Source: Caminibacter pacificus (GTDB taxonomy: Bacteria > Campylobacterota > Campylobacteria > Campylobacterales > Nautiliaceae). From it: 64,000 nucleotides of DNA. This document shows positions 1 through 7,695 of the stretch, piece after piece. Position 1 is the stretch's first letter. The number at the start of each line of letters is the position of its first letter. Made by a program: the position numbers and the translations under genes. The stretch covers positions 434,001 to 498,000 of the forward strand of contig NZ_RJVK01000001.1 in assembly GCF_003752135.1 (NCBI RefSeq), read 5' to 3'. A model generated the notes under the pieces. It saw only the letters and a list, made by a program, of their open reading frames with translations. It was not told the origin of the DNA and ran no database searches.

Positions 1-43
1 TTTATCTCCCCTTTTTCCTCCCAAATCGATACCGACAATCAAA
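1..43 (-). CDS. Possible start of a truncated gene (TTG start)
   Basis: On the minus strand, just after the LysE-type gene, an AAGGA box precedes a TTG codon that overlaps the exporter's stop codon. The open frame then runs off the window edge and begins (M)IVGIDLGGKRGDK. A beta-strand followed by GIDxGG is common at the start of actin-fold/RNase H-fold proteins and DUF429-type proteins. Only 14 codons are visible, so neither family nor reality of the gene is certain. Confidence 0.3.
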
Positions 44-626
44 AAATTTCCTTAAAAGCTTCGAATGCAATTATTAATAATTTAATTGCAAAAAAGACAA
101 AAACGACGCTTGCTATTTTGTTTATTAGATTTAGGAGTTTTTCTTCAAGGTTGATTTTCGAGCTTATTACAGCCCCTGTAAGAAAAGCAAGTGCAATTCC
201 TGTAAAAAGCGCTACAAAACTTAACATAATATTCTTACTCAAAAAAGGTGTAACAACTACCGCGAAGAAAATCATAGCTTTAGGATTACTCAAATTTAAA
301 AAAAGCGCTTCTTTATATATGTTTTTTGTAATATCGCACTCTTTTTTTATACTGACTTTTTCGTTAAAAATTATAACGGCTATCCTAAAAAGATAAATCG
401 CACCTAAAATTCCCACAATAAGCTGAAAATAAGGATTTTTCCCTATCGTCCCAAGCCCTAAATAAACAAGAGATAAATAGACGATATTTCCACTCAAAAT
501 TCCGGCAACGGCTATGAGGGAGTTTTTAATTCCGTTGCATAAACCTTGTCTTATTACGTAAAAAATATCGGGTCCAGGAGTCAAAGCGGCTACAAATCCA
601 ACAAATGCCAAAATCAGATAGTCCAT
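39..626 (-). CDS. LysE/RhtB family amino-acid exporter
   Basis: Inner-membrane exporter of the LysE/RhtB superfamily, 195 aa, the usual size. The N-terminus carries the family's TPGPD motif (residues 16-20) at the end of the first membrane segment, and about five to six hydrophobic segments follow. Family members expel amino acids or related small molecules by proton exchange; the substrate cannot be read from the sequence. It is divergent from cutA, with a 40-bp shared promoter region. Near its middle (221-240) lies one copy of the dispersed TTAACATAATA motif described in the findings. Confidence 0.9.
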   Translation of the reverse strand: MDYLILAFVGFVAALTPGPDIFYVIRQGLCNGIKNSLIAVAGILSGNIVYLSLVYLGLGTIGKNPYFQLIVGILGAIYLFRIAVIIFNEKVSIKKECDITKNIYKEALFLNLSNPKAMIFFAVVVTPFLSKNIMLSFVALFTGIALAFLTGAVISSKINLEEKLLNLINKIASVVFVFFAIKLLIIAFEAFKEIF

Positions 627-666
627 TCTCCCCTCTTTTTGATAAAATTATACAAAAAGGCAAAAA

Positions 667-978
667 ATGTTTATAGTCGTGTATTGTACTATCCCAAAAG
701 ATGATGCAAAGACTCTCGCAAATCTTTTGGTAAAGAACTCTCTTGCCGCTTGTGTAAATATTATCGATGAAGTAAATTCGGTATTTTTATGGCAGGGCGA
801 AATAAAAGAAGAAAAAGAATCTTTGCTTATAATAAAAACAAAACAGGACGTTTTCAAACAACTTGAAATCTTCATCACAAAAAACCACCCGTACGACGTA
901 CCCGAAATTATAGCTTTGCCGATAGTCAATGCAAATCTTGATTATTTAAATTGGCTTGATGATAGCGTAAAGGAGTAA
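667..978 (+). CDS. cutA: CutA-like divalent-cation tolerance protein
   Basis: Small cytoplasmic CutA1 family protein, 103 aa. Visible family features are the opening beta-strand with VVYCTIP, the NSLAACVNI segment, the WQGEI strand, and the HPYDVPEIIALPI stretch near the C-terminus. CutA proteins are ferredoxin-like trimers tied to copper/divalent-cation tolerance, but their biochemical role is unsettled. The ribosome binding site and start of the following aminotransferase sit at its last codons (the next ATG is 1 bp after the stop), so the two are probably co-transcribed. Confidence 0.92.
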   Translation: MFIVVYCTIPKDDAKTLANLLVKNSLAACVNIIDEVNSVFLWQGEIKEEKESLLIIKTKQDVFKQLEIFITKNHPYDVPEIIALPIVNANLDYLNWLDDSVKE

Positions 979-979
979 A

Positions 980-2056
980 ATGAAACCTTTTATTGTAATG
1001 GACGTGCTTAAAAAAGCAAGAGAAATGAAAGATGTGATTCATCTGGAAATCGGAGAGCCGGACCTACTCCCAAGTCCGAAAGTAAAAACGGCTCTTTTAG
1101 AAGCCGTTAAAAACGACAAATTCTTCTATACCGAAGCAAAAGGTTTAAGAAAACTAAGAGAAAAAATATCAAAACACTATAAAAATTTTTACGACGTAGA
1201 AGTAGACCCTGAAAATATTATCATCACTACCGGCACTTCGACCGGATTTTTAATCGCTTTTCATTTTGCAAAAAAAATAGCAACCCCGACTCCAGGATAT
1301 CCGTGTTATGAAAATTTTGCCGAACTTGAAAACAAAGAGTTTATAAAAATCCCGACAAAATTCCCGGAATATAACTTAAAAACAGAAGATTTAGAAAGTA
1401 TCGATTTCGATACTCTTATGATTTCTTCGCCGAACAACCCCACAGGCACTATCTATTCAAAAGAAGAGCTAAAAGAAATATGCGAATTTACAAAAAACAA
1501 TTCAAAACTCCTAATAAGCGACGAACTATACCACGGGCTTGTTTATACGGACAATTATACGACGGCTCTAAAATATAATAAAAACGCAATAATAATAAAC
1601 GGATTTAGCAAATTCTTTTGTATGCCCGGTCTTAGAATCGGCTGGATGATTGTACCTGAGAATTTAAAAAGAGAAGCGGAAATAATTGCCCAAAATATCC
1701 TTATTTCAGCCCCTACCCTATCACAATACGCAGTACTTGAAGCATTTGACTACGAGCATTTGCAAAAAACAAAAGAGGAGTTTCAAAAAAGAAGAGACTT
1801 TTTATATGAAGAACTAAAAGATATTTTTCCTATCGCAAAACCGGAGGGAGCTTTTTATCTTTGGTGTGATATAAGCAAATATTCAAACGACTCTTTAAAA
1901 TTTGCAAACGAAATGCTTGAAAAAGCAAAAGTAGCGACAACGCCCGGGATTGATTTTGGAGAATATAACAATTTCATAAGAATTGCATATACTAAAAACA
2001 TCGAAGAATTGAAAATTGCGGCAAAAAGAATAAAAAATTTCATTAATTCTATATGA
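980..2056 (+). CDS. PLP-dependent class I/II aminotransferase
   Basis: Fold-type I aminotransferase of 358 aa. PNNPTG at residues 151-156, the PLP-ring aspartate in DELYHG (181 onward), the Schiff-base lysine K211 in GFSKFFCMPG and the carboxylate-binding arginine in GLRIGW are all present. The family moves amino groups between amino acids and 2-oxo acids. The substrate is not evident; aspartate/aromatic or methionine-related use would fit the length. It is tightly coupled to cutA, with its AAGGAG inside the end of that gene. A short GCCTT/AAGGC hairpin follows the stop. Confidence 0.9.
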   Translation: MKPFIVMDVLKKAREMKDVIHLEIGEPDLLPSPKVKTALLEAVKNDKFFYTEAKGLRKLREKISKHYKNFYDVEVDPENIIITTGTSTGFLIAFHFAKKIATPTPGYPCYENFAELENKEFIKIPTKFPEYNLKTEDLESIDFDTLMISSPNNPTGTIYSKEELKEICEFTKNNSKLLISDELYHGLVYTDNYTTALKYNKNAIIINGFSKFFCMPGLRIGWMIVPENLKREAEIIAQNILISAPTLSQYAVLEAFDYEHLQKTKEEFQKRRDFLYEELKDIFPIAKPEGAFYLWCDISKYSNDSLKFANEMLEKAKVATTPGIDFGEYNNFIRIAYTKNIEELKIAAKRIKNFINSI

Positions 2057-2062
2057 AAAGCC

Positions 2063-2091
2063 TTGCAAAAGGCCTCAATTTAGCTTATAAT
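2063..2091 (+). promoter_or_regulatory. Sigma70-type promoter of atpE
   Basis: TTGCAA (2063-2068) and a perfect TATAAT (2086-2091) are separated by exactly 17 bp. The predicted transcript starts near 2098, giving atpE an untranslated leader of about 70 nt. The -35 box lies inside the short GCCTTGCAAAAGGC hairpin after the aminotransferase stop. Confidence 0.75.
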
Positions 2092-2099
2092 TTCACTGC

Positions 2100-2146
2100 A
2101 TTACGTGTTAAGTAGGGACACGCAAGCCGAACGGACGTAACGTAAT
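2100..2146 (+). other. Structured 5' leader of atpE
   Basis: The atpE leader can fold in two mutually exclusive ways. A long-range 7-bp stem pairs ATTACGT (2100-2106) with ACGTAAT (2140-2146). Alternatively CGTGT (2104-2108) pairs with ACACG (2118-2122), followed by a CCG-AA-CGG mini-hairpin (2127-2134). The two main stems share bases 2104-2106. It is not a riboswitch class I recognise. Function is inferred only from the pairing potential. Confidence 0.4.
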
Positions 2147-2168
2147 AGAATATCACAAGGAGAACACA

Positions 2169-2474
2169 ATGAAAAAAATCGTAGCACTTATGGCTATTTT
2201 CGCAGCTTTCGCATTCGCAGCTGACGGTGACACAATGATTAAAGCATACAGCGTTGTAGCGGCTGTTGTAGGTCTTGGTCTTGCAGCACTTGGTGGTGCA
2301 ATCGGTATGGGACACGCTTCTGCGGCAACTATCGCTGGTACAGCAAGAAACCCTGGAATGGGTGGTAAACTTATGGGTACAATGTTCATCGCATTAGCGA
2401 TGATCGAAGCGCAAGTTATTTACGCACTTGTACTTGCACTTATCGCACTTTACGCTAACCCGTTCTTAGGTTAA
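2169..2474 (+). CDS. atpE: ATP synthase F0 subunit c
   Basis: Proteolipid c subunit of the F1F0 ATP synthase rotor ring, 101 aa. Two hydrophobic helices flank the polar loop with the invariant ARNP (59-62). The ion-binding glutamate is E80 in MIEAQVIYA. The residue after it is Ala, not the Ser/Thr of sodium-binding rings, so proton use is more likely. The N-terminal 18 residues look like a signal sequence (ending AFAFAADG), as in other long c subunits of Campylobacterota. The gene stands alone, apart from the other atp genes, with its own promoter, structured leader, strong AAGGAG and terminator. Confidence 0.97.
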   Translation: MKKIVALMAIFAAFAFAADGDTMIKAYSVVAAVVGLGLAALGGAIGMGHASAATIAGTARNPGMGGKLMGTMFIALAMIEAQVIYALVLALIALYANPFLG

Positions 2475-2479
2475 TCCTC

Positions 2480-2497
2480 AGCCCTTTTCGGGCTTTT
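2480..2497 (+). terminator. Rho-independent terminator of atpE
   Basis: A 5-bp stem AGCCC/GGGCT with a TTTTC loop is followed by TTT, six bases after the atpE stop codon. Confidence 0.75.
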
Positions 2498-2559
2498 AAC
2501 TTTTACTATCAAATAGTGTCAGTCACAATTTAAAAGCTCTAAATTTCCACTATTACTTA

Positions 2560-2588
2560 TTGAAAAAATAAACTTTCTTTGTTATAAT
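2560..2588 (+). promoter_or_regulatory. Sigma70-type promoter of tRNA-Leu
   Basis: TTGAAA (2560-2565) and TATAAT (2583-2588) with a 17-bp spacer, placed 14 bp before the mature tRNA 5' end, the expected position for a short tRNA leader. Confidence 0.75.
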
Positions 2589-2602
2589 TCTACTCCACAC
2601 AC

Positions 2603-2689
2603 GCGGCGGTGGTGGAATTGGTAGACACGCAAGGTTGAGGGCCTTGTGGGCGTAAGCCCGTGAGGGTTCGAGTCCCTCCCGCCGCACCA
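2603..2689 (+). tRNA. tRNA-Leu (anticodon GAG)
   Basis: An 87-nt class II tRNA with encoded CCA. The acceptor stem GCGGCGG (2603-2609) pairs with CCGCCGC (2679-2685), followed by A and CCA. The anticodon stem CAAGG/CCTTG holds the loop TTGAGGG, giving anticodon GAG (reads CUC/CUU, Leu). A long variable arm containing GGGC-GTAA-GCCC and the T arm with GGTTCGAGTCC complete the fold. The long variable arm is normal for tRNA-Leu. Confidence 0.97.
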
Positions 2690-2717
2690 TAATCACCTAT
2701 TTTGACAAAGGCTACCG

Positions 2718-3257
2718 ATGCACTTCTTGCATTCAATCAACAGCGAAACTTTAAATACGATACTTTTAATCGGCGGCGGGATTATTGTATTTTTTATATT
2801 TTTAAAATCTTTATTAAGCAGCGGCTCTTCAAACGACTATTCTAAAAACGGGTATTATTACTATCAAAGACGCGGTTATTCTTACGAAGAGACAAATCGT
2901 AAAAAAGATAACGATTATAGTTATTACGGATACGATAAAAACTATAGCTACGGAAATTACAACTATAATCAAAACTCAAATAACTCTTATAATAACTCCT
3001 CAAATAACAATTCCTCAAACAATTCAAAAAAAGAGTATCAATCTTTCACTTCAAAAAATCCGTATCAAGTATTGGGATGTAAAGAAACGGACAGCACAGA
3101 TACGATAAAAAAAGCATATAAAAAGCTGATAAAAGCATTTCATCCCGATATCATAGCCGGATATAATCTACACGAAGATTTTATTACTTTTGCAAAAATA
3201 AGAACCCAACAAATAAACGACGCTTACAATAAAATAAGAAAACTAAGAGGTTTTTAA
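2718..3257 (+). CDS. Membrane-anchored J-domain protein with Asn/Tyr/Ser-rich linker
   Basis: 179-aa protein with three parts. Residues 14-33 form a single membrane segment. Residues 38-110 are a low-complexity linker rich in Tyr, Asn and Ser. Residues 113-179 are a J domain (NPYQVLGC, KKAYKKLIKAFHPD) with the catalytic HPD at 142-144. Such proteins recruit and stimulate DnaK (Hsp70) at a membrane site. The layout is like DjlA/DjlB co-chaperones but without a TerB-like region. The linker resembles disordered, possibly phase-separating segments. It lies directly after tRNA-Leu and may be read through from that promoter. Confidence 0.85.
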   Translation: MHFLHSINSETLNTILLIGGGIIVFFIFLKSLLSSGSSNDYSKNGYYYYQRRGYSYEETNRKKDNDYSYYGYDKNYSYGNYNYNQNSNNSYNNSSNNNSSNNSKKEYQSFTSKNPYQVLGCKETDSTDTIKKAYKKLIKAFHPDIIAGYNLHEDFITFAKIRTQQINDAYNKIRKLRGF

Positions 3258-4132
3258 GAAGAAAGTTTTTTTCTTAAAAATCTCACTTCTTCCAAAACAC
3301 CCTCTTCGGGGAGATTTAATTCGATATAGTTTAAGATTCTATTTACTACGTTTTGTATTCCTTTTGACTCTTTTATCTCATCAAGTTCGGTATCGATTCT
3401 TTCAAGTACCGCAAGTATGAAAGGAATATTTTTAATCTCTTTTTTGACTAAAACTTCCAAATTAGGATATTTTTCGTCATATATATATGAAAATTTCTCT
3501 TTTTGTTTGTTAAGTTCTTCTTGTTCGAAATCCACAACTTTATCTTTTACCAAAGAATACTCGATAAAATGTTTATTTTTATAGCTCGGTCTGACTCTAA
3601 AATCTCTAAATATTTTTTTCATTTTCTCAAGCGTTTTAAAATCGACCTTTTCTACGTAAAAAAGTACTTTAAAAAGCTCTATTTCATCAAATTCTCCGGT
3701 TTGGGGATTATAAAAAGGCAAAACGTTCGTTTTTTTTAGGAGATTTAGTTTATCTTTTTCGACAACACCGAAAATAATGTTATCTTTTATGGTAAAAATA
3801 GGAGAAATTTTATTTGTCAAATACCCCAAAAGATAATCCTGTTTTATGTTTTGCATATTGGCATCCACCAAAACTATAAAAAAGTTCTCTTTTTTCTTTA
3901 CCAAATCCAAAAAAGCGTTAAAAGTTAAAAACGACCCGTGAAAATAGTGTTCGTTTTTTTCTACTTTTAAAAGCTCAGTTAGTTTTGTTAAGGTTTTTAT
4001 CAGTTCTTGTTTATTTATTTTTCCAGGTTTTAAAAGTTCTTTTATCAACGATATTGCATATTCGTTTTTTTCTTTTATTTCGTTTATGTCGTTTTCGAGT
4101 TTTTTTATCTTATAAAGTAAAACATCAACCAT
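3254..4132 (-). CDS. Uncharacterised protein downstream of recN
   Basis: 292-aa soluble, Lys/Glu-rich protein that I do not recognise. It starts with a heptad-like coiled coil (residues 6-60). A middle alpha/beta region follows (about 80-180, with strands such as FFIVLVDAN and IIFGVVEKD), then a charged helical C-terminus. The middle part faintly recalls a degenerate GGDEF-type fold, but there is no GGDEF motif. Its start overlaps the end of recN by 8 bp, so it is probably translated with recN and nadK. It ends convergently, 4 bp overlapping the J-protein gene. Confidence 0.75.
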   Translation of the reverse strand: MVDVLLYKIKKLENDINEIKEKNEYAISLIKELLKPGKINKQELIKTLTKLTELLKVEKNEHYFHGSFLTFNAFLDLVKKKENFFIVLVDANMQNIKQDYLLGYLTNKISPIFTIKDNIIFGVVEKDKLNLLKKTNVLPFYNPQTGEFDEIELFKVLFYVEKVDFKTLEKMKKIFRDFRVRPSYKNKHFIEYSLVKDKVVDFEQEELNKQKEKFSYIYDEKYPNLEVLVKKEIKNIPFILAVLERIDTELDEIKESKGIQNVVNRILNYIELNLPEEGVLEEVRFLRKKLSS

Positions 4133-5675
4133 TTCCAGCCTTTAAGAGTTCTTTTGCATATTCGATCGCTTTTTGAGATTTCTCTTTTCCTCCGATTATT
4201 CTTGCAATTTCTTCGATTCTTTCATTTTCGTTTAGTTCTTTGACAAAAGATTTGTTTTCGTTTTTCGTTACTAAAAAGTGTTTATTTGCTATCGACGCAA
4301 GCTGAGGTTGATGAGAAATTGCGAAAATTTGATATTTTTTACTCAAAAGCTTCAATACTTCGGCAACGCTCATACTCTCTTCACCGCTTAGATTCGCATC
4401 AATCTCATCCAAAAAGAGAGTTTTCTCTTCGTCGCTGTATTCAAGTTTGCCTGCCAGCAGTGCGACTCTAAGCCTATTAAATTCACCTGTAGATATCGTA
4501 TTGATATCGATATCATTTACGACAATCTCGGCAATATCCGCACCCAACGGATTTAAGGCTTCTTTTTTTACGTTCACTTCCGCACTTGGCATATATAGTT
4601 TTTTTAGGTAGGAATTTAACTTTTTCTCAAAAATCTCAGCCGCCTTTTTTCTCTTTTCGTGTAAATAATCGGCAATTTCGTGAAGTTTTGTATCTATTTG
4701 TTGTAGTTCTTTTTGTAAGTTTGTCTTTTCAAAAGTTAGATTTTCAAGAAGAGACAATTCCTCTTTTTTCTCTTCGTAATATCTTAAAGCCTCTTCAATC
4801 GAGCCGAATCGTCTTATGAGCTCTTGGAGATTCGATAATCTCTCAAGCACCTCTTCGATATCGACATTTTCCAAAAATTCGGCTTTTTCATGAGCTTTAT
4901 CAATAGCGATTCTAAGCTCGTTCATAGCATTTGAAAAAAACTCGCTATCCTCTTCTATCATATCCAAAAACTCATAAACGCTGTTTTCAAATTCAAAAAT
5001 TCTCTCGACTTCATAAGCCTTTTCTTTTATTTTTTCAATCTTACTTAGGTCTTTTTTTATTTTCATCAGTTCGTCGAATTCATCGGGTTTGGGGTTTATT
5101 TCTTCTATTTTAGAGAGTTCGAATTTTAAAAACTCTATTCTCTCTTTTGCATTTTTTTCGTTTTGCTCTATCTCTTCTAATTTCTTTTTTAGTTTTTTAT
5201 ACTCCTCAAAAAGTTTTTTATATTCTTCCAACTTAACATAATAATCTTTCTCTGCGACTATTTTATCCAATACTTTAATAATATTCTCGCTTTGAAACTC
5301 GTTTATTTCTCTAAGCGATAAATAATCAATAAACTTTTTGGCTATCTCTTTTACAATTTTTTTACTAACTGCTTGATTGTTTATAAAATATCTGCTTTTA
5401 TTTTTTTTGATTTGTTTAAATATTATCTCATCATCCGTCTCTATTCCGTAATCGCTCAAATCAAGCTTGTTATCAATTATTGCTTCGCTTATTTTTGCAT
5501 TTACGTCAAAAAAACCGAAAATCGAAAGAATCCCTCTCATCAATACCGATTTTCCCGCACCGCTTGGTCCTGTAAATACAATCAATCCTTTGCTAAATTC
5601 AAGCTCCACTTCGTTAAATTCAAGCTCGACCTCATCAAAAGTCACATACTCTTTCAGATATACCCTCTCTATCAT
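4125..5675 (-). CDS. recN: DNA repair protein RecN (SMC-like ATPase)
   Basis: RecN, 516 aa, a little shorter than the usual ~550. It acts in recombinational repair of double-strand breaks. The Walker A GPSGAGKS is at residues 36-43. A long coiled-coil arm occupies the middle. Near the C-terminus are the ABC signature ISTGEFNRLRVA, the Walker B TLFLDEIDANL and the H-loop FAISHQPQ. Residues 15-21 and 22-28 are a tandem copy (EVELEFN/EVELEFS) from a 21-bp duplication, see findings. It also contains one copy of the dispersed motif (5233-5250). Its start overlaps the nadK stop by 4 bp. Confidence 0.95.
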   Translation of the reverse strand: MIERVYLKEYVTFDEVELEFNEVELEFSKGLIVFTGPSGAGKSVLMRGILSIFGFFDVNAKISEAIIDNKLDLSDYGIETDDEIIFKQIKKNKSRYFINNQAVSKKIVKEIAKKFIDYLSLREINEFQSENIIKVLDKIVAEKDYYVKLEEYKKLFEEYKKLKKKLEEIEQNEKNAKERIEFLKFELSKIEEINPKPDEFDELMKIKKDLSKIEKIKEKAYEVERIFEFENSVYEFLDMIEEDSEFFSNAMNELRIAIDKAHEKAEFLENVDIEEVLERLSNLQELIRRFGSIEEALRYYEEKKEELSLLENLTFEKTNLQKELQQIDTKLHEIADYLHEKRKKAAEIFEKKLNSYLKKLYMPSAEVNVKKEALNPLGADIAEIVVNDIDINTISTGEFNRLRVALLAGKLEYSDEEKTLFLDEIDANLSGEESMSVAEVLKLLSKKYQIFAISHQPQLASIANKHFLVTKNENKSFVKELNENERIEEIARIIGGKEKSQKAIEYAKELLKAGNG

Positions 5676-6499
5676 TTCCCGTCACCCCAATGCAGTTTTT
5701 TTCTAAGCACGTCAAAATAGTTTCTCTCGACCCTATGAATAAGTTTTGCCGGATTCAACGCTTTTTTTACTTTTATTTTTTCATCCAAATTATAAATTTC
5801 CTGTCCGTCGATAACCAATTTTGCAAAGTTTTCTTTTACTTCTATCTCAAGTACGAAGTTACTCGGCAAAATAAGCGGTCTTTGAGTTAGCGAATGAGGA
5901 CATATAGGCGTCAAAACGAACCCTTCTGTTAAAGGATAGACGACAGGTCCGCCCGCACTTAGATTATAAGCCGTAGAACCCGTCGGCGTCGATACTATAA
6001 GGCCGTCTCCATAATACGTATTGAGATAGGATTCGTTGGTATCGACTCTTATATGAATCATAGAAGAGATTACTTCTTTTGAAATTACGATATCGTTAAA
6101 AGCATAAAGTTTTTTGTCTTTATATTCCACTTCTATAACCATTCTCTCGTCAATCCTATACTCACCCTTTAAAAATTTATCAATAAACTCCTCGATATTA
6201 TCGGGATTTATATCCGTCAAAAACCCTAAATTACCGGCGTTTATCCCTAATATAGGCTTATTGAATTTATAGCTTCTTCTTGCAAGTGAAATAAGGGTAC
6301 CGTCACCCCCAAGCGCCACTAAAAAGTCGGCCGCCTCGCACATATCGTTAAACTCGACACCCAAAAGCCCGATAGCCTTTGCCGATACGCTGTCTATCAA
6401 CACTTCGATATTTCTACTCTCGAAAACTTTTTTTATTTTCAAAAAAGTCTCTTTCAGTTTTATCGTATCTTTTGGTTTTAAAACGAACCCGGCAGTCAT
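5672..6499 (-). CDS. nadK: NAD kinase
   Basis: ATP-NAD kinase, 275 aa, makes NADP from NAD in the cytoplasm. Visible are the GGDGTLISLAR nucleotide motif, the NxGxLGF segment (INAGNLGFLTD) and the TPTGSTAYNLSAGGP substrate loop, the family's diagnostic region. It is first of a minus-strand operon nadK-recN-unknown, with 4-bp and 8-bp overlaps; the nadK-recN pairing is common in bacteria. Confidence 0.96.
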   Translation of the reverse strand: MTAGFVLKPKDTIKLKETFLKIKKVFESRNIEVLIDSVSAKAIGLLGVEFNDMCEAADFLVALGGDGTLISLARRSYKFNKPILGINAGNLGFLTDINPDNIEEFIDKFLKGEYRIDERMVIEVEYKDKKLYAFNDIVISKEVISSMIHIRVDTNESYLNTYYGDGLIVSTPTGSTAYNLSAGGPVVYPLTEGFVLTPICPHSLTQRPLILPSNFVLEIEVKENFAKLVIDGQEIYNLDEKIKVKKALNPAKLIHRVERNYFDVLRKKLHWGDGK

Positions 6500-6551
6500 T
6501 ATTCGCCTTTTTTTCAGTAATTATACCAAGTTATTACTTTTGCTTATATTT

Positions 6552-6590
6552 GGAAAAATATTTTCCGTTAATAACAAATCGTGCTATAAT
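6552..6590 (+). promoter_or_regulatory. Promoter of the bacterioferritin gene with candidate operator
   Basis: A consensus TATAAT lies at 6585-6590, 24 bp before the ATG. The perfect inverted repeat GGAAAA-ATA-TTTTCC (6552-6566) covers the expected -35 region, a position suited to a repressor. A Fur- or PerR-type regulator is a guess from the iron-storage role of the gene. Confidence 0.5.
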
Positions 6591-6614
6591 GATAAAAAGC
6601 AAAAAGGAGAAAAA

Positions 6615-7115
6615 ATGAACAAAGCAAAATCAATCGAACTTTTAAATAAAGCAATAGCCGAAGAGCTTAGCGCAATACACCAATATATGTATTTTCATTT
6701 CGTACTTGACGATTTGGGATACGACCTATTAGCAGGTATTTTCAAAAAAACCGCAATTGATGAAATGCTACACACCGAAAAATTCGCCGAAAGAATACTT
6801 TTTTTGGGTGGAGAAATAGAAATGAAACCGGCTCACGAAGTAGAACACATCAGAGACCCTAAAAAAATGCTCGAATGGGCTATGAAAAGCGAAGAAGAAG
6901 CAATGGATATGTATAATGATTTTGCGGTTGAGTGCACAAACGCAAGAGACGCCGGAACAAAACAGATTTTCGAACAAATTATCGCCGATGAAGAGAGGCA
7001 TTTCGAAGGTTTCGAGCAAGAGTTCGACAACCTTGAAAAATTCGGAGATAGATACCTCGCCCAACAAGCGATGGAGAGAAGCAAACGTTTAGGAGCTATG
7101 AATCAAGGACTTTAA
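6615..7115 (+). CDS. bfr: Bacterioferritin-type iron-storage protein
   Basis: 166-aa four-helix ferritin-like protein. Di-iron ligands are visible as EELSAIHQY, EMLHTEKF (ExxH) and ADEERHFEGF (ExxH). The length and sequence match bacterioferritin rather than Dps. It would oxidise ferrous iron and store it as ferric mineral inside a 24-mer. The ATG at 6615 was chosen because AAGGAG sits 5 bp before it. The 3' end overlaps the convergent CHAD gene by 20 bp inside a shared hairpin. Confidence 0.93.
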   Translation: MNKAKSIELLNKAIAEELSAIHQYMYFHFVLDDLGYDLLAGIFKKTAIDEMLHTEKFAERILFLGGEIEMKPAHEVEHIRDPKKMLEWAMKSEEEAMDMYNDFAVECTNARDAGTKQIFEQIIADEERHFEGFEQEFDNLEKFGDRYLAQQAMERSKRLGAMNQGL

Positions 7116-7695
7116 GGACCTTGATTCTTTTCTTTTCGGCTTTTTTTAACCATTTTAGTTTTTTCTTAACGGCGGTTTTCGGGTTTTGGTTTAGTTTTAA
7201 AAGCAATCTTTCGCAGTTGTAATAGTCATGCATTTTTCCTAAAGTATCTTGTAAAAGCTTGAATTTTTTTTCGTATTTCGGGTTGGTATATCTGCATTTT
7301 TTTATCTCTATTCTTATTTTATGCAAGCTCTTTTCATCTTTATTCAAAAACGATTCGCTAAGTATCTCTTTGCATTTTTTAAGTGATATTTCTTTATGTT
7401 TTTGAGGCTCCAACGTAATTACGAGAGATTTGAAATCTTTCAACCACTTGAGGAATTTTTTTCTTAGTTTTTTATGCTTTTGTTTTAGGTATTTTTTGGC
7501 TTTTTTGTTTTTGCATATTTCAAGAAGTACGTCGGTATCTCTTAGTTTTGAGGATTTTTTAAGAAGTTCTTTCAATCCCAAATCGATTTTTCCCTCTTTT
7601 TCAAGGTTGCTTAAAACTTTTCTTGCATAAACTCTCAAATCGTGCAAAGTTTCGGGGTCGTCTTTTTTTATATATCGTTTTATTAATTTTTCCAT
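7096..7695 (-). CDS. CHAD domain protein
   Basis: 199-aa, strongly basic, all-helical protein with the CHAD pattern of repeated His/Lys/Arg helices: LHDLRVYARKV near the N-terminus and LHKIRIEIKKCRY in the second half. CHAD proteins bind inorganic polyphosphate. No CYTH domain is fused. It overlaps the start of the MscS gene by 13 bp, so the two are co-translated. The polyphosphate link is notable because a PPK2 kinase is encoded at 59.7 kb. Confidence 0.85.
   Translation of the reverse strand: MEKLIKRYIKKDDPETLHDLRVYARKVLSNLEKEGKIDLGLKELLKKSSKLRDTDVLLEICKNKKAKKYLKQKHKKLRKKFLKWLKDFKSLVITLEPQKHKEISLKKCKEILSESFLNKDEKSLHKIRIEIKKCRYTNPKYEKKFKLLQDTLGKMHDYYNCERLLLKLNQNPKTAVKKKLKWLKKAEKKRIKVLKVLDS
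7101..7130. terminator. Bidirectional terminator inside the convergent bfr/CHAD gene ends
   Basis: AATCAAGG (7101-7108) pairs with CCTTGATT (7119-7126), followed by CTTTTCTTTT on the plus strand. Both stop codons (bfr at 7113-7115, CHAD at 7096-7098) lie in or next to this element. Confidence 0.65.

Noticed and set aside
3254-4132. Calling the protein after recN a degenerate GGDEF protein
   Set aside because: Only vague fold likeness; no GGDEF, I-site or phosphate-binding pattern is visible.
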